Of a DNA stretch of 64,000 bases, positions 27,857-37,117 are shown piece by piece. A model generated the notes under the pieces. That model was given only the letters and a program-made list of their open reading frames with translations. It was not told the DNA's origin and did no database searches. The stretch's first letter is position 1; each line of letters begins with the position of its first letter. The position numbers were made by a program, and so were the translations under genes. The stretch is from contig NZ_JBOCEF010000001.1 of the NCBI RefSeq assembly GCF_050586345.1, positions 62,001-126,000 on the forward strand. Reading direction: 5' to 3'. This stretch comes from JBOCEF01 sp050586345 (GTDB lineage Bacteria; Pseudomonadota; Alphaproteobacteria; Rhodobacterales; Rhodobacteraceae).

Positions 27857-28030
27857 TCAGTCCTCGGTCCCGCCCTCGCGCCGGGTCCAGTCGGCGTCCT
27901 CGGCGGGCTCCTCCGTCTCGATCCGGTAGCTGCCGCGCAGCCAGCGCGACAGGTCGAGATCGGCGCAGCGGCGCGAGCAGAACGGGCGGTATTTCGCGTC
28001 CGTCGGGGCCTTGCACATCGGACAGGGCAT
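27857..28030 (-). CDS. yacG: DNA gyrase inhibitor YacG family zinc protein
   Basis: 57 residues with one zinc site from CPMC (residues 3-6) and CSRRC, then DLSRWL, the YacG pattern. The family binds gyrase B and inhibits it in E. coli. The C-terminal third is acidic. The ATG at 28030 is 34 bases from the RNase E/G stop. Confidence 0.92.
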   Translation of the reverse strand: MPCPMCKAPTDAKYRPFCSRRCADLDLSRWLRGSYRIETEEPAEDADWTRREGGTED

Positions 28031-28064
28031 GGTCGGTCCTCCTGGGGCGCTTCGGGGCGGGCGC

Positions 28065-29177
28065 TCAGCCGGGCAGGGGGCCGCGCAGCAGCGCGCGCAG
28101 GGGGCGGCGTTCGCGCTTGCGCAGCAGCTCGGCATTGCCCAGCGGGGTCCAGCCCACGAAGGTCGTCTCGATCGGGTCGGCCCGCAGCGCCTTCTTCAGC
28201 GCGCTCTCGAATTTCGGCCGGTCGCGTTTGCCCATCGGGGCGACGTCCAGCACGATCTGCCCGCCGAGGCCGCGCAGGCGCAGCTGCGTCGGCAGGGCGG
28301 CGGCGGCGGCGAGGTTGGCGCGCAGGCCCGCGGCGGGGCTGGTGGCGCCGCCGGTGTTGACGTCGACGGCGACGAGGGCGCTGGTCGGCTCGACGCTCAT
28401 CCACGCGCCGCCTTCGCCGAGGTCGACGCGCGGGGAGCGCAGCGCCTCGATGGCGTCCCAGACGCCGAAATGCTCGAACAGGTCCGGGCCGCCCGATTCG
28501 ACATGCTCCGGGTACGGGTCGGTCCAGTCGCGCCAGGCCTGCACCTCGGCCGAGGCGGCGGCGACCACCTCGCCGATCTCGTCCTTCGGGGCGGCGAGGG
28601 CGGCGGCGTGAAGCTCCGCCAGCTGGCGCACGTCGTCCTCGATGGCCTCGAGCGGGGCGCCCTCGGCGCCGGTGCGGATGATGACGCCGGGGGCGTCGGC
28701 GCTCTCGGCCTGCTCGGCCGCCAGCAGGCCGAGTTCTTCCAGCGCCGCCTCGGTGGCGGCCTTCAGGCGCGCGCGCTCGTCCTCGTCCCGGATCTTGCGG
28801 GCGACGTTGATGCCCGGCGCATGGGGGGTGAGGATGGCGTAGCGGCCCTTGAACAGCGGCTCGTCGTTGCAGGGGACGGCCTTGCCCGGCTCGGCCACGC
28901 GGGAGACCTGCGCCAGCAGCGTGTCGCCGGCCTTCCAGCCCTTGGCGGCGGCGCCCTTCATGAAGCCCTCGGTCCCGTCCCCGAGGTCGAGGAACGCGGC
29001 CCCCATCCCGGGCATCAGCCGCGTGATGCGGGCGCGGTGGACGGCGCCGGGGCGGGGCGTGGGGTCGTCCTCGGGCCAGTCCACGAGGATGTCGGTCAGC
29101 TTCCCGTCGTCGAGCAGCGCGGCCATGGTCGGCAGGCCGTGGCCTTCTTCGAGCAGAAGAACGATGCGTCCCTTCAT
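28065..29177 (-). CDS. Ribonuclease E/G family protein, short form
   Basis: 370 residues, about the RNase E/G catalytic core without the long RNase E scaffold tail. The S1-like part (GAAFLDLGDGTEGFMK) and the catalytic DVNTG motif with its metal-binding Asp are present. The RNase E zinc-link cysteines are not evident, as in related short alphaproteobacterial proteins beside maf and yacG. A full-length RNase E is probably elsewhere. The ATG at 29177 begins MKGRIVLLLEE; upstream codons in frame overlap maf. Confidence 0.9.
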   Translation of the reverse strand: MKGRIVLLLEEGHGLPTMAALLDDGKLTDILVDWPEDDPTPRPGAVHRARITRLMPGMGAAFLDLGDGTEGFMKGAAAKGWKAGDTLLAQVSRVAEPGKAVPCNDEPLFKGRYAILTPHAPGINVARKIRDEDERARLKAATEAALEELGLLAAEQAESADAPGVIIRTGAEGAPLEAIEDDVRQLAELHAAALAAPKDEIGEVVAAASAEVQAWRDWTDPYPEHVESGGPDLFEHFGVWDAIEALRSPRVDLGEGGAWMSVEPTSALVAVDVNTGGATSPAAGLRANLAAAAALPTQLRLRGLGGQIVLDVAPMGKRDRPKFESALKKALRADPIETTFVGWTPLGNAELLRKRERRPLRALLRGPLPG

Positions 29178-29242
29178 GGCGCGTCTCTCACCTGGATTGC
29201 GGCGGGGGCCCGGGGGCGTCCCGCGATGCGCCGCGCCCGGGA

Positions 29243-29848
29243 TCAGGCGGCGGCGGAGGCCATGTCGCGGCGCCAGCCGGCGCCGTCGAGCAGCGCGGCG
29301 GTCTCGGCCAGCGGCAGGCCGACGACATTGGTGTAGCTGCCGTTGATGGCGGGCACGAAGGCGGCGCCGAGGCCCTGGATGGCGTAGCCGCCCGCCTTGC
29401 CGCGCCATTCGCCCGAGGCGATGTAGCCCGCGATCTCGGCGTCCGAGAGGCGCTTGAAGCGCACCTGGGTTTCGACCCGCCGCGCCCAGGTCTTGCCCCC
29501 CAGGCGCAGGCCCACGGCGGTGATGACCCGGTGGCGGCGGCCCGACAGAAGCGCGAGGCAGGCGCGCGCTTCGTCTTCATCGGCGGGCTTGTCGAGGATC
29601 CGGCGCCCGGCGGCGACCACCGTGTCGGCGGTCAGGATCAGGGCGTCGGGGTCGTGCGCGGCCAGCGCCGCGCCCTTCTCCGCCGCCAGCCTCTCGGCAT
29701 AGCGGCGGGGGAGTTCGTCCTTGCCCGGCGTCTCGTCGATATCGGCCGGGCGCACCTCGTCCGGGATCACCCCGATCTGCGCGAGCAGGTCGCGCCGCCG
29801 GGGCGAGGCGGAGCCGAGGATCAGCCGCATGGACAGCCGCTGGGACAT
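29243..29848 (-). CDS. maf: Maf-like nucleoside triphosphate pyrophosphatase
   Basis: 201 residues. Maf proteins hydrolyse dTTP/UTP or modified nucleotides to monophosphates. The signature LGSASPRRRDLL is at the N-terminus, ADTVV in the middle and SGEWRGKAGGYAIQG in the last third. An ATG six codons in (MRLILGSAS) is an alternative start. 24 bases separate it from infA. Confidence 0.94.
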   Translation of the reverse strand: MSQRLSMRLILGSASPRRRDLLAQIGVIPDEVRPADIDETPGKDELPRRYAERLAAEKGAALAAHDPDALILTADTVVAAGRRILDKPADEDEARACLALLSGRRHRVITAVGLRLGGKTWARRVETQVRFKRLSDAEIAGYIASGEWRGKAGGYAIQGLGAAFVPAINGSYTNVVGLPLAETAALLDGAGWRRDMASAAA

Positions 29849-29872
29849 GGGGGGCGCGCCGGGCGGGCCCGC

Positions 29873-30091
29873 TTACTTGAAGCGGTAGGTGATGCGGCCC
29901 TTGGTCAGGTCGTAGGGGGTCATTTCCACCTGGACCTTGTCGCCCGCCAGCACGCGGATGCGGTTCTTGCGCATCTTGCCGGCGGTGTGGGCGATGATCT
30001 CATGGCCGTTCTCGAGCTTCACCCGGAAGGTCGCGTTGGGCAGAAGCTCGACAACGACGCCGGGGAATTCGAGGGTTTCTTCCTTGGCCAT
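29873..30091 (-). CDS. infA: Translation initiation factor IF-1
   Basis: 72-residue single OB fold, full length, beginning MAKEETLEFPG and containing NATFRVKLENGHEIIAHTAGKM without its terminal residues altered. IF-1 binds the 30S A site during initiation. Upstream maf, RNase E/G and yacG follow in the same direction and may share its promoter. Confidence 0.98.
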   Translation of the reverse strand: MAKEETLEFPGVVVELLPNATFRVKLENGHEIIAHTAGKMRKNRIRVLAGDKVQVEMTPYDLTKGRITYRFK

Positions 30092-30269
30092 GTGGTCCTC
30101 GGTCTCGCGTCGTGACTGGGATGACCCGCGGGGCGCATCGACGGGATGACGCGCAAAAACGGGCCTGCCGCGGGAAGGCGGCGGATTCTCGCGATGCGGT
30201 ATGGACCGCTGCGCATCGGAAGGCAAGGGGAACGCGCATCGCGCGGCGCCGCGCGGGGCCCGAATGCGG

Positions 30270-30303
30270 CCCGCCCGCCGCATCGGGGGATGCGGCGGGC
30301 GGG
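30270..30303 (-). terminator. Stem-loop after the metallophosphatase gene
   Basis: 14-bp perfect stem (30270-30283 with 30290-30303), 6-base loop, 56 bases past the phosphatase stop on the minus strand; no U-tract. Confidence 0.55.
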
Positions 30304-30358
30304 GAACGGGCGTCGCGGCGGGGCGCCGCGGCGGGGCGGGGTGGGGCGGGGCGGGGGA

Positions 30359-31747
30359 TCAGGCGGAGCGCAGGCGCGCCTCGACCGCGCCGCGCAGGGT
30401 CAGCCCCTCGGTCGGCGCGAAGGACAGCCCGGGGGCGGCGAGGTATTCGGCCGAGCGCGCGGCCACCCATTCGCCCATCGCCAGCCGGTAGGTCGCCGCC
30501 GGGTCGGGCGCGATGACGGGGGCGTGGACGAAATCGCCCGTGCGCCCCTCGAGGCCCTGCGCCTCGTGCTGGTTGGCGCGCGCCAGGATCCGTCCCAGCG
30601 CCTCGCCCGACACCTCGGCGGTGACCACGGGCGCGTCGCGGCGCATGAACTTGTCGAGGTCGTAGCGGCGCAGCGTGCCGCCGGGCAGGGCCGAGCCGAG
30701 GCCCACGTGGTCGATCAGCGCGAGGTCGGCCCCCGAGGCGCTGCGCAGCGCGTCGGCGGCCAGCAGCGCGCCCTCGGCGCGGGTGCGGGCCTCGGGGAGC
30801 TCGGCGATCGCCTCCTGCGCCGGGCCGCTCAGGTAGGCGAGGCGCGCCGAATCCACCAGCGCGCTCACCGCCATGTCCTCGTCCCCGCCGGGGCGGATCT
30901 CCACCCGCTCGGCCGAGGCCGAGGGCGCGGCGCCGAATTTCAGCGAGATGACCGAGAGCGATTCGCCGTAGCAGCCCGGGTGGACCATCAGCCGGTCGCC
31001 GTCATGGTGCTGGAAGTCGAGATGGTCATGCCCGCCGACCAGCACCGCGCCCGGGGGCAGGGCCGGGAAGATCTTCTTGTCGGCGGCGAGGCCTGCGTGG
31101 GACAGCACCAGCGGCATGTCCACGCCCGCGAAGGCCGCGTAGCCCGCGCTGCCCGCGAAGCCGACCGGGTCCAGCGTGGCGATGGCGTCGCGCGCCCCGG
31201 CCCGCCACAGGTCCGGGTCCTGCGGCGACAGCCCGAGGATGCCGACTGTGTTCCCGCCCAGCTCGAGCCGGGTGGAGATCGGGGCGAAGAAATCCCCGGT
31301 CCGCTTGTCCACCACGTTGCCGACCACCGTCACCCCGATCCGGTGCGCCCCGGCGACCACGGTCGCGAGGTCGTCGCGCAGCGCCACCTCCTGGTCGCCG
31401 ATGTTCAGCACCACGGGGGCGATCGAGGCGAGCACGCCCATCGCCGCCCAGTCCACCATCCCGGCCGAGCGCAGCGCCACGGCGTCGGAGCGGTCGAACA
31501 CGTCGCCGTTCACCAGGATCGCCATGGGCCGCCCGCGCAGCGAGGCGCGCACGTCCTTGACCGCCCTCACCAGCGCCGGAAGCGCGCCGTAGCACGAATG
31601 CAGGTCCGAGATCGCCACCAGCGCGGCGTCCGCATCGGGGCGCACGGCGGCGGCGGCGGGCAGCCCGCGCAGGGCGGCGGCGAGGGGCAGCGAGGCCAGG
31701 CCGCCGAGCATCAGGCGGCGCGAGACGGAAGCGGAGAAGCGGGACAT
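30359..31747 (-). CDS. Tat-exported 5'-nucleotidase-like metallophosphatase
   Basis: 462 residues with a twin-arginine leader (SRRLMLGGLASLPLAAAL). The calcineurin-like domain has ISDLH, VNGDVFDR, LSHAG and GGHDH, followed by a 5'-nucleotidase C-terminal domain (YDLDKFMRRDAPVVTAEVSG). The central GNHE motif, which carries a metal ligand and the catalytic His, reads GDQE here, so activity may be altered. In most relatives the neighbouring phosphatase and infA are adjacent; this gene is inserted between them. Likely a periplasmic nucleotide or sugar-phosphate hydrolase. Confidence 0.88.
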   Translation of the reverse strand: MSRFSASVSRRLMLGGLASLPLAAALRGLPAAAAVRPDADAALVAISDLHSCYGALPALVRAVKDVRASLRGRPMAILVNGDVFDRSDAVALRSAGMVDWAAMGVLASIAPVVLNIGDQEVALRDDLATVVAGAHRIGVTVVGNVVDKRTGDFFAPISTRLELGGNTVGILGLSPQDPDLWRAGARDAIATLDPVGFAGSAGYAAFAGVDMPLVLSHAGLAADKKIFPALPPGAVLVGGHDHLDFQHHDGDRLMVHPGCYGESLSVISLKFGAAPSASAERVEIRPGGDEDMAVSALVDSARLAYLSGPAQEAIAELPEARTRAEGALLAADALRSASGADLALIDHVGLGSALPGGTLRRYDLDKFMRRDAPVVTAEVSGEALGRILARANQHEAQGLEGRTGDFVHAPVIAPDPAATYRLAMGEWVAARSAEYLAAPGLSFAPTEGLTLRGAVEARLRSA

Positions 31748-31959
31748 CGGGGGCTGTCCTTCGGATGTGTACGCGACGGGAAACATGGCGACACTATGGC
31801 CGTCGGCGTCCCGGGGCAATGCCGACGACCGCGATGCAGCAAAGGTCCCGCGCGGAGTTTCGACCGGATTCGCGGCCGGAAGCGACCGCGAACGGGTTTT
31901 TCGGGGCAGGCGACTCGCCCATAAGGTTGACCGATGATGCGGCGCCGCAAAAGCATCCG

Positions 31960-31979
31960 CCTCCCCCGAACGGGGGAGG
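31960..31979 (-). terminator. Short hairpin after the tyrosine-phosphatase-like gene
   Basis: CCTCCCCC pairs with GGGGGAGG around GAAC, 8 bases after the stop on the minus strand; a short T-run (CTTTTG) comes about 8 bases later. It probably ends the murA-hisD transcript. Confidence 0.55.
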
Positions 31980-31986
31980 GGCGCGT

Positions 31987-32433
31987 TCAGAACCTGTGGA
32001 AACGGTTGCGGATGCGCTCGAGGATCTGGTCCCGCGTCTGGCGATAGGCGTCGAGCTTGCGCTCCCGCGTCTCGCCGATGCCGGTGGGGTCGAGCGTGGG
32101 CCAGTACTCGATCTCGATCGAATACCAGCGGGTCAGCTCCAGCGCCCGGCGGTGGCTGGCCGGGGACATCGACACGATCAGGTCATAGCCGTCGATCTGG
32201 TCGCCCCAGGCCTCCATCTCCTCGAACGAACGGGCCTGGTGGCGTTCCAGGTCCACGCCGATCTCGGCGCAGACGGCGACCGCGAACCCGTCGATCTCGA
32301 GGTCATGGCGCAGCCCGGCGGACTGCACCCAGACCCGGCCGCCATGCATCTTCTTCAGGATCCCCTCGGCCATCGGGCTGCGCACCGCGTTGTGGTCGCA
32401 GCAGAACAGCACCGACTGGGGGATCTCCGGCAT
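31987..32433 (-). CDS. Low-molecular-weight protein tyrosine phosphatase family protein
   Basis: 148 residues, with the CX5R phosphate loop at the N-terminus (CCDHNAVRSPMAEG) and a C-terminal DP in LDPTG as general acid. ArsC-type arsenate reductases share the fold, but extra thiolate cysteines for that reaction are not evident. The conserved neighbour of hisD/UPF0262 in alphaproteobacteria. It begins 7 bases after the UPF0262 stop. Confidence 0.9.
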   Translation of the reverse strand: MPEIPQSVLFCCDHNAVRSPMAEGILKKMHGGRVWVQSAGLRHDLEIDGFAVAVCAEIGVDLERHQARSFEEMEAWGDQIDGYDLIVSMSPASHRRALELTRWYSIEIEYWPTLDPTGIGETRERKLDAYRQTRDQILERIRNRFHRF

Positions 32434-32440
32434 GGGCCGC

Positions 32441-32950
32441 TCAGCCGGTGAAATGCAGGACGCAGATCAGGGTGAACAGCCGCCGCGCGGTGGCGAGGTC
32501 GGTCTGCACCTTGCCCTCCAGCCGCTCCATCAGCAGCCGCGAGCCCTCGTCATGGATGCCGCGGCGCCCCATGTCGATGGCCTCGATCTGGCTCGGCGGC
32601 AGCTTCTTCACCGCGTCGTAGTAGCTCTCGCAGATCGAGAAGTAGTCCTTGATGATCTGCCGGAACGGGGACAGCGACAGGTGGAATTCGCCCGCCGGGG
32701 CGCCGTCCATCGTCTCGGAGGAGAACACCAGCCGCCGGTCCTTGATCGCGAGGGTCAGCGAATAGGGCCCGTCGGGCGAGTCCGGGTGGGGCAGGGCGAA
32801 GCGGTTCTGCTCCAGCAGGTCGTAGATGGCGACCTGGCGTTCCTGCGCGATCTCGGGCGTCGGCGGGGCCATGCCGGTTTCGTCGAGATGGATCGCCCCG
32901 ATGCGGTCGCTCGCGGGCGGGTCGTTGTCGTACTGGGCCGGTCCGGTCAT
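32441..32950 (-). CDS. UPF0262 family protein
   Basis: 169 residues of an alphaproteobacterial family without known function, recognised by FHLSLSPFRQIIKDYF and MGRRGIHDEGSRLL and by its invariable place after hisD. The ATG overlaps the hisD stop by 4 bases. No membrane segments or signal peptide. Confidence 0.9.
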   Translation of the reverse strand: MTGPAQYDNDPPASDRIGAIHLDETGMAPPTPEIAQERQVAIYDLLEQNRFALPHPDSPDGPYSLTLAIKDRRLVFSSETMDGAPAGEFHLSLSPFRQIIKDYFSICESYYDAVKKLPPSQIEAIDMGRRGIHDEGSRLLMERLEGKVQTDLATARRLFTLICVLHFTG

Positions 32951-34260
32951 TCGTCCATCCCCTCGTTCAGGGTTTCCAGGCGGGCCGAGACCGAGAGGCC
33001 GTGCGCCTCGAGGCTCTCGCTCGTGGCCAGGGTCACCGCCGCGGGGCCGATGGCCGCCAGCGCGCCGGGGGTCATCCTGGCCAGGGTGGTGCGTTTCATG
33101 AAGTCCAGGACCGACAGCCCGGAGGAGAATCGCGCCGAGCGGGCGGTGGGCAGCACGTGGTTCGGCCCGCCGATATAGTCGCCGATGGCCTCGGGCGTGT
33201 AGGCGCCGAGGAAGATCGCGCCGGCGTGGCGGATCAGGCTGCACAGGCCCTCGGGGTCCTCGACGCAGAGCTCCAGGTGCTCGGGCGCGAAGCGGTCAGA
33301 GATGGCGGCCGCTTCCTTGAGGTCGCGGGTGATGATGATGGCGCCGTTGTCGCGCCAGGACGGCCCGGCGATGGCGCGCCGCCCGAGGGTCTCGAGCCGC
33401 CGCTCCACCGCCTCGGCCACCGCCTGCGCGAGGCCCATGTCGGGGGTGACCAGGATCGACTGCGCGCTCTCGTCATGCTCGGCCTGCGAGAGCAGGTCGA
33501 CGGCGATCCAGTCGGGGTTCTGGCCGGCGTCGGCGATCACCAGGATCTCCGACGGGCCGGCGATCATGTCGATGCCCACGGTCCCGAAGACGCGGCGCTT
33601 GGCGGCGGCGACGAAGGCGTTGCCCGGCCCGGCGATCTTGTCGACCGGGGCGATCGAGGCGGTGCCGTAGGCCATGGCGGCGATCGCCTGGGCGCCGCCG
33701 ATGCGGTAGATCTCGTCCACCCCGGCCACGCGGGCGGCGGCGTAGACCAGCGGGTTGGCCTTGCCGTCCGGGGTCGGCGCGCACATGGCAAGCCGCCGCA
33801 CCCCCGCCACCTTGGCCGGGATCGCGTTCATCAGCACCGAGGACGGGTAGGAGGCGAGCCCGCCGGGCACGTAGAGCCCCGCGGCGTCGATGGCGGTCCA
33901 GCGCCAGCCGAGCTCGGCCCCGGCGTCATCGGTCCAGCGTTCGTCATGGGGAACCTGGCGGCGGTGATAGGCGTCGATGCGCGCGGCGGCGAGCTCGAGC
34001 GCCTGCATTTCCTCGAGCGGGACCTCGGCCACGGCGGCGTCGATCTCATCGTCCGGGACGCGCAGCTCGGCCGGGCCGATGGGCAGGCGGTCGAATTTCG
34101 CGGTCAGCTCGGCCACCGCGACGTCGCCGCGGGCCTGGACGTCGGCGATGATGGCGGCGACGGCCTCGTCCACGTCGGGCGCGCTTTCGCGCTTGGCCCC
34201 GAGCAGCTCCGCCAGGCGGGCTTCGAAATCGGCGGCGTCGGTGCGCAGGGTGACGGGCAT
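32947..34260 (-). CDS. hisD: Histidinol dehydrogenase
   Basis: 437 residues, full length. It oxidises L-histidinol to L-histidine in two NAD steps with a zinc site. Family stretches: AGLYVPGG, IAGPGNAFVAAAKR, GPSEILVIAD, LSQAEHDE, and the catalytic Glu-His pair in FAPEHLEL. The remaining his genes are elsewhere, as usual in Rhodobacterales. The ATG at 34260 is MPVTLRTD; the longer frame upstream is a low-complexity artefact. Confidence 0.97.
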   Translation of the reverse strand: MPVTLRTDAADFEARLAELLGAKRESAPDVDEAVAAIIADVQARGDVAVAELTAKFDRLPIGPAELRVPDDEIDAAVAEVPLEEMQALELAAARIDAYHRRQVPHDERWTDDAGAELGWRWTAIDAAGLYVPGGLASYPSSVLMNAIPAKVAGVRRLAMCAPTPDGKANPLVYAAARVAGVDEIYRIGGAQAIAAMAYGTASIAPVDKIAGPGNAFVAAAKRRVFGTVGIDMIAGPSEILVIADAGQNPDWIAVDLLSQAEHDESAQSILVTPDMGLAQAVAEAVERRLETLGRRAIAGPSWRDNGAIIITRDLKEAAAISDRFAPEHLELCVEDPEGLCSLIRHAGAIFLGAYTPEAIGDYIGGPNHVLPTARSARFSSGLSVLDFMKRTTLARMTPGALAAIGPAAVTLATSESLEAHGLSVSARLETLNEGMDE

Positions 34261-34541
34261 CGCTTGGCTTTCCCTTTGGGGATTGGTCTCGGGGCGGAGA
34301 CGGTCCTGGGGACCGTGATAGGCGCGGGGGCGCGGGTTCTCAAGGCGCAGGGCGCGCGCGGGCGGCGCGACAGGGCGGCGCGGCGCGGGGGGCAGGGGCG
34401 CGGCGTTCCCCGGATGCGCGCGGTGCGCGGCGGGGCCTGCGGCGGCCTGAAGGCCGGGGCGCGTCCGCTCCGCAGGGGGGGCGCCGCGGCCCCAGGCGTC
34501 GCGCCGAAGGCGCGCCACAAGCGTCGCGCCGAGGGCGCGCG

Positions 34542-35030
34542 TCAGGCGTCGTGGGTCGGCGCCTTGCCCGAGGGGGCGGCGTAGGGGCGGGTGACGTCCT
34601 CGAGCCGCAGGTCCAGGTATTCGGCCTCCACCGCGATCTCGCCATCGCCGGCGAGGGTGATGCGCAGCGTGCCGGACGGGTCCTCGGGATCCTCCGCGCC
34701 GTCCCAGGACAGCGACAGGATCGACAGCACCGCGTCCTTCTCGGCCGGGTCCACGCCCGCGGCGCGCACGGCGGTGGCCTGGTCGACGCTCAGCACCGCG
34801 CGCACCCGCTCGAACGGGCGGCCGGCGGCGGCGGCGCGGTCCTTGTCCTCCCACCGGAAGCGGCCGAGCAGCAGCGCGAAGCGGCGTCGCCCCTTCAGCC
34901 AGGCGACGTCCCCGGCGGTGGCGACGGCGTCCTGCAGCAGCGAGGAGACGACCTCCAGGTCCTCGGCCGACTGGGCGAGGAGGCGGACGGGTTTCTCGTC
35001 GGCATCGTGGAAGCTGGCGTCCTGCGGCAT
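34542..35030 (-). CDS. DUF2948 family protein
   Basis: 162 residues, cytosolic, with RLLAQSAEDLEVVSSLLQDAV near the start and LKGRRRFALLLGRFRWED, hallmarks of DUF2948. Function unknown; it lies between murA and hisD in most Rhodobacterales. 281 GC-rich bases with no gene separate it from hisD. Confidence 0.9.
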   Translation of the reverse strand: MPQDASFHDADEKPVRLLAQSAEDLEVVSSLLQDAVATAGDVAWLKGRRRFALLLGRFRWEDKDRAAAAGRPFERVRAVLSVDQATAVRAAGVDPAEKDAVLSILSLSWDGAEDPEDPSGTLRITLAGDGEIAVEAEYLDLRLEDVTRPYAAPSGKAPTHDA

Positions 35031-35124
35031 GGGGCGGCGTCCCTCCGGGGGCTGTTGGCGGCGTCGGGTGACATCTAGGCGCGCGGGGGGCGCCGCGGCA
35101 AGGTCCGGGAGGGTCGCGGGGGCG

Positions 35125-35598
35125 TCACCACGCGATCCAGCGGGTGCGGCAGGTCTGCCCGGCGTATTCGGGCGCCTCGCGCATGGTCATGAAGACGATG
35201 GCCTCGTCGAAGCCGCCCCCGATGCGCCCGTCGATGCGTGGCCCGGCCTCGGCGACAAGGCGGGCGTAGAGGGCGGGATCGTCCCGCCGCAGCACGAGGC
35301 CCGCATCCGCGCGCCACGCGAAGGCGACGGGCGGGCCGGGTTCGGAGCGTCCATGAACGGTCGTTTCAGTGACCAGGAGCGGCCATGCGCCGCCGGTCAG
35401 CAGAAGCCGCCCGTCGTCGAACTTCACCGCGTGGTTGGTCACGAGCCCGCCGCGCAGGTCCAGCAGCGCCGCCTTGCCGAGGTTCAGCCCGTTCGGCATC
35501 CGCACGCAGGCGGAGGGGAACCCGTAGTCCCACAGGGCGCCGAGCGCGGCGACGGCGATGATCGCGGCGCCCGCGACGATCCGCGCCTCCGGCGTCAC
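35125..35598 (-). CDS. Membrane-anchored hypothetical protein
   Basis: 157 residues with GTG start 17 bases after the murA stop. One N-terminal membrane segment (about 6-25) is followed by a soluble domain, probably periplasmic, with three cysteines (C31 and C151 could form a disulfide). I recognise no family. Sharing murA's operon suggests an envelope role but is weak evidence. Confidence 0.7.
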   Translation of the reverse strand: MTPEARIVAGAAIIAVAALGALWDYGFPSACVRMPNGLNLGKAALLDLRGGLVTNHAVKFDDGRLLLTGGAWPLLVTETTVHGRSEPGPPVAFAWRADAGLVLRRDDPALYARLVAEAGPRIDGRIGGGFDEAIVFMTMREAPEYAGQTCRTRWIAW

Positions 35599-35615
35599 GC
35601 CCCGTCCACCGGCCG

Positions 35616-36887
35616 TCAGCCCCCGGCGTTCACCCGCTCGATATCCGCGCCGCAGGCGCCGAGCTTCTCTTCGACGGATTCATAACCGCGGTCGAGGTGA
35701 TAGACGCGGGAGACCAGCGTCTCGCCCTCCGCCGCCAGGCCGGCGAGGATCAGCGAGACGGAGGCGCGCAGGTCGGTGGCCATCACCGGCGCGCCGCGCA
35801 GGCGCTCCACGCCCTGGATCTTGGCGGTGCCGCCATGCACGTCGATCCGCGCGCCCATGCGCATCAGCTCGGGCGCGTGCATGAAGCGGTTCTCGAAGAT
35901 CCGCTCCTCCAGCACCGACTGGCCCTGCGCGGTGCAGAGCATCGCCATCAGCTGCGCCTGCAGGTCGGTGGGGAAGCCCGGATAGGGCTCGGTCACCACG
36001 TTCAGCGCGCCGACGCGGCCGTTGCGGCGACGCACCTTGATGCCGTCCTCGGTGTCGTCGACGTCGACATCCGCCTTCTCCAGCTGCTCGACCAGCGAGG
36101 CGACCGAGGCGCGGTCGCCGCCCACCAGCTCCACCTCGCCGCCGGCGATGGCGGGGGCGAGCATGTAGGTGCCGAGCTCGATCCGGTCGGCGATCACCCG
36201 GTGGGTGGCGCCGTGCAGGGTCTCGACGCCCTGGATCTCGATGCGAGACGTGCCCTCGCCCTCGATCTGCGCGCCCATGGCCCGCAGGCAGCGGGCGAGG
36301 TCGACGATCTCGGGCTCGCGCGCCGCGTTGTTCAGGACCGTGGCGCCGCGGGCGAGGGTGGCGGCGGTGAGGATGTTCTCGGTGGCGCCGACCGAGGGGA
36401 CGGGCAGGTCGATCTTGGCGCCGCGCAGGCGGCCCTGGGACTTGGCGTGGACATAGCCGTCGCGCAGCTCCAGCTCGGCGCCCAGCGCCTCGAGCCCCTG
36501 CAGGTGCAGGTCGACGGGGCGGGCGCCGATGGCGCAGCCGCCGGGGAGCGAGACATTGGCCAGCCCGTCGCGGGCCAGCAGCGGGCCGAGCACGAGGATC
36601 GAGGCGCGCATCTTGCGCACGATGTCGTAATGGGCTGTGTGGTTGGACACCCGCGCGGCGCCGATGGCGAGCACGCGGCCCTGCGAGAGGGGGGCGACCT
36701 CGGCCCCGAGGCTGCCCAGCAGCTCGGTCATGGTGCGGATGTCGGCGAGGCGCGGCGCGTTGGTCAGCGTCAGCGGCTCTTCCGTCAGCAGGGCGGCGGG
36801 CATGAGCGCGAGGCAGGCGTTCTTTGCGCCGGAGACGGCGATGCGTCCGTTGAGCTCTTTGCCGCCGCGGATCGCGATGCTGTCCAT
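35616..36887 (-). CDS. murA: UDP-N-acetylglucosamine 1-carboxyvinyltransferase
   Basis: 423 residues. MurA transfers enolpyruvate from PEP to UDP-GlcNAc, the first committed peptidoglycan step. The catalytic Cys (C118, in GGCAIGARPVDLHL) is present, so the enzyme is of the fosfomycin-sensitive type. SGAKNACL near the N-terminus and YPGFPTDLQAQLMA are conserved. AAGGA precedes the ATG at 36887. Confidence 0.97.
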   Translation of the reverse strand: MDSIAIRGGKELNGRIAVSGAKNACLALMPAALLTEEPLTLTNAPRLADIRTMTELLGSLGAEVAPLSQGRVLAIGAARVSNHTAHYDIVRKMRASILVLGPLLARDGLANVSLPGGCAIGARPVDLHLQGLEALGAELELRDGYVHAKSQGRLRGAKIDLPVPSVGATENILTAATLARGATVLNNAAREPEIVDLARCLRAMGAQIEGEGTSRIEIQGVETLHGATHRVIADRIELGTYMLAPAIAGGEVELVGGDRASVASLVEQLEKADVDVDDTEDGIKVRRRNGRVGALNVVTEPYPGFPTDLQAQLMAMLCTAQGQSVLEERIFENRFMHAPELMRMGARIDVHGGTAKIQGVERLRGAPVMATDLRASVSLILAGLAAEGETLVSRVYHLDRGYESVEEKLGACGADIERVNAGG

Positions 36888-37117
36888 GGGCCTTGTCCTT
36901 CGTGCTGTCCTGCCGCCCGGGGCGTCGTTGCGCCGCGGGATCCTCTGCGGATCGGAGGTATCCGGGTTCTCGGGGCGGTTCAATGGCGCAGGCGCGGCGG
37001 TTTCGCAGCGTGGTGGCGCGAAAGGGGCGCGGATCGGGGCGGATGGGCGCGGCGGTGTGCGAGGCGCGGGCGCGCGCGGGGAGGGGGCGCACGCGCGGAC
37101 AGGGCGGGGCGGGGCGC

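Noticed and set aside
31987..32433. ArsC arsenate reductase
   Set aside because: Phosphate loop fits, but no arsenic genes are near and no resolving-cysteine pattern is evident; context is the conserved hisD block.
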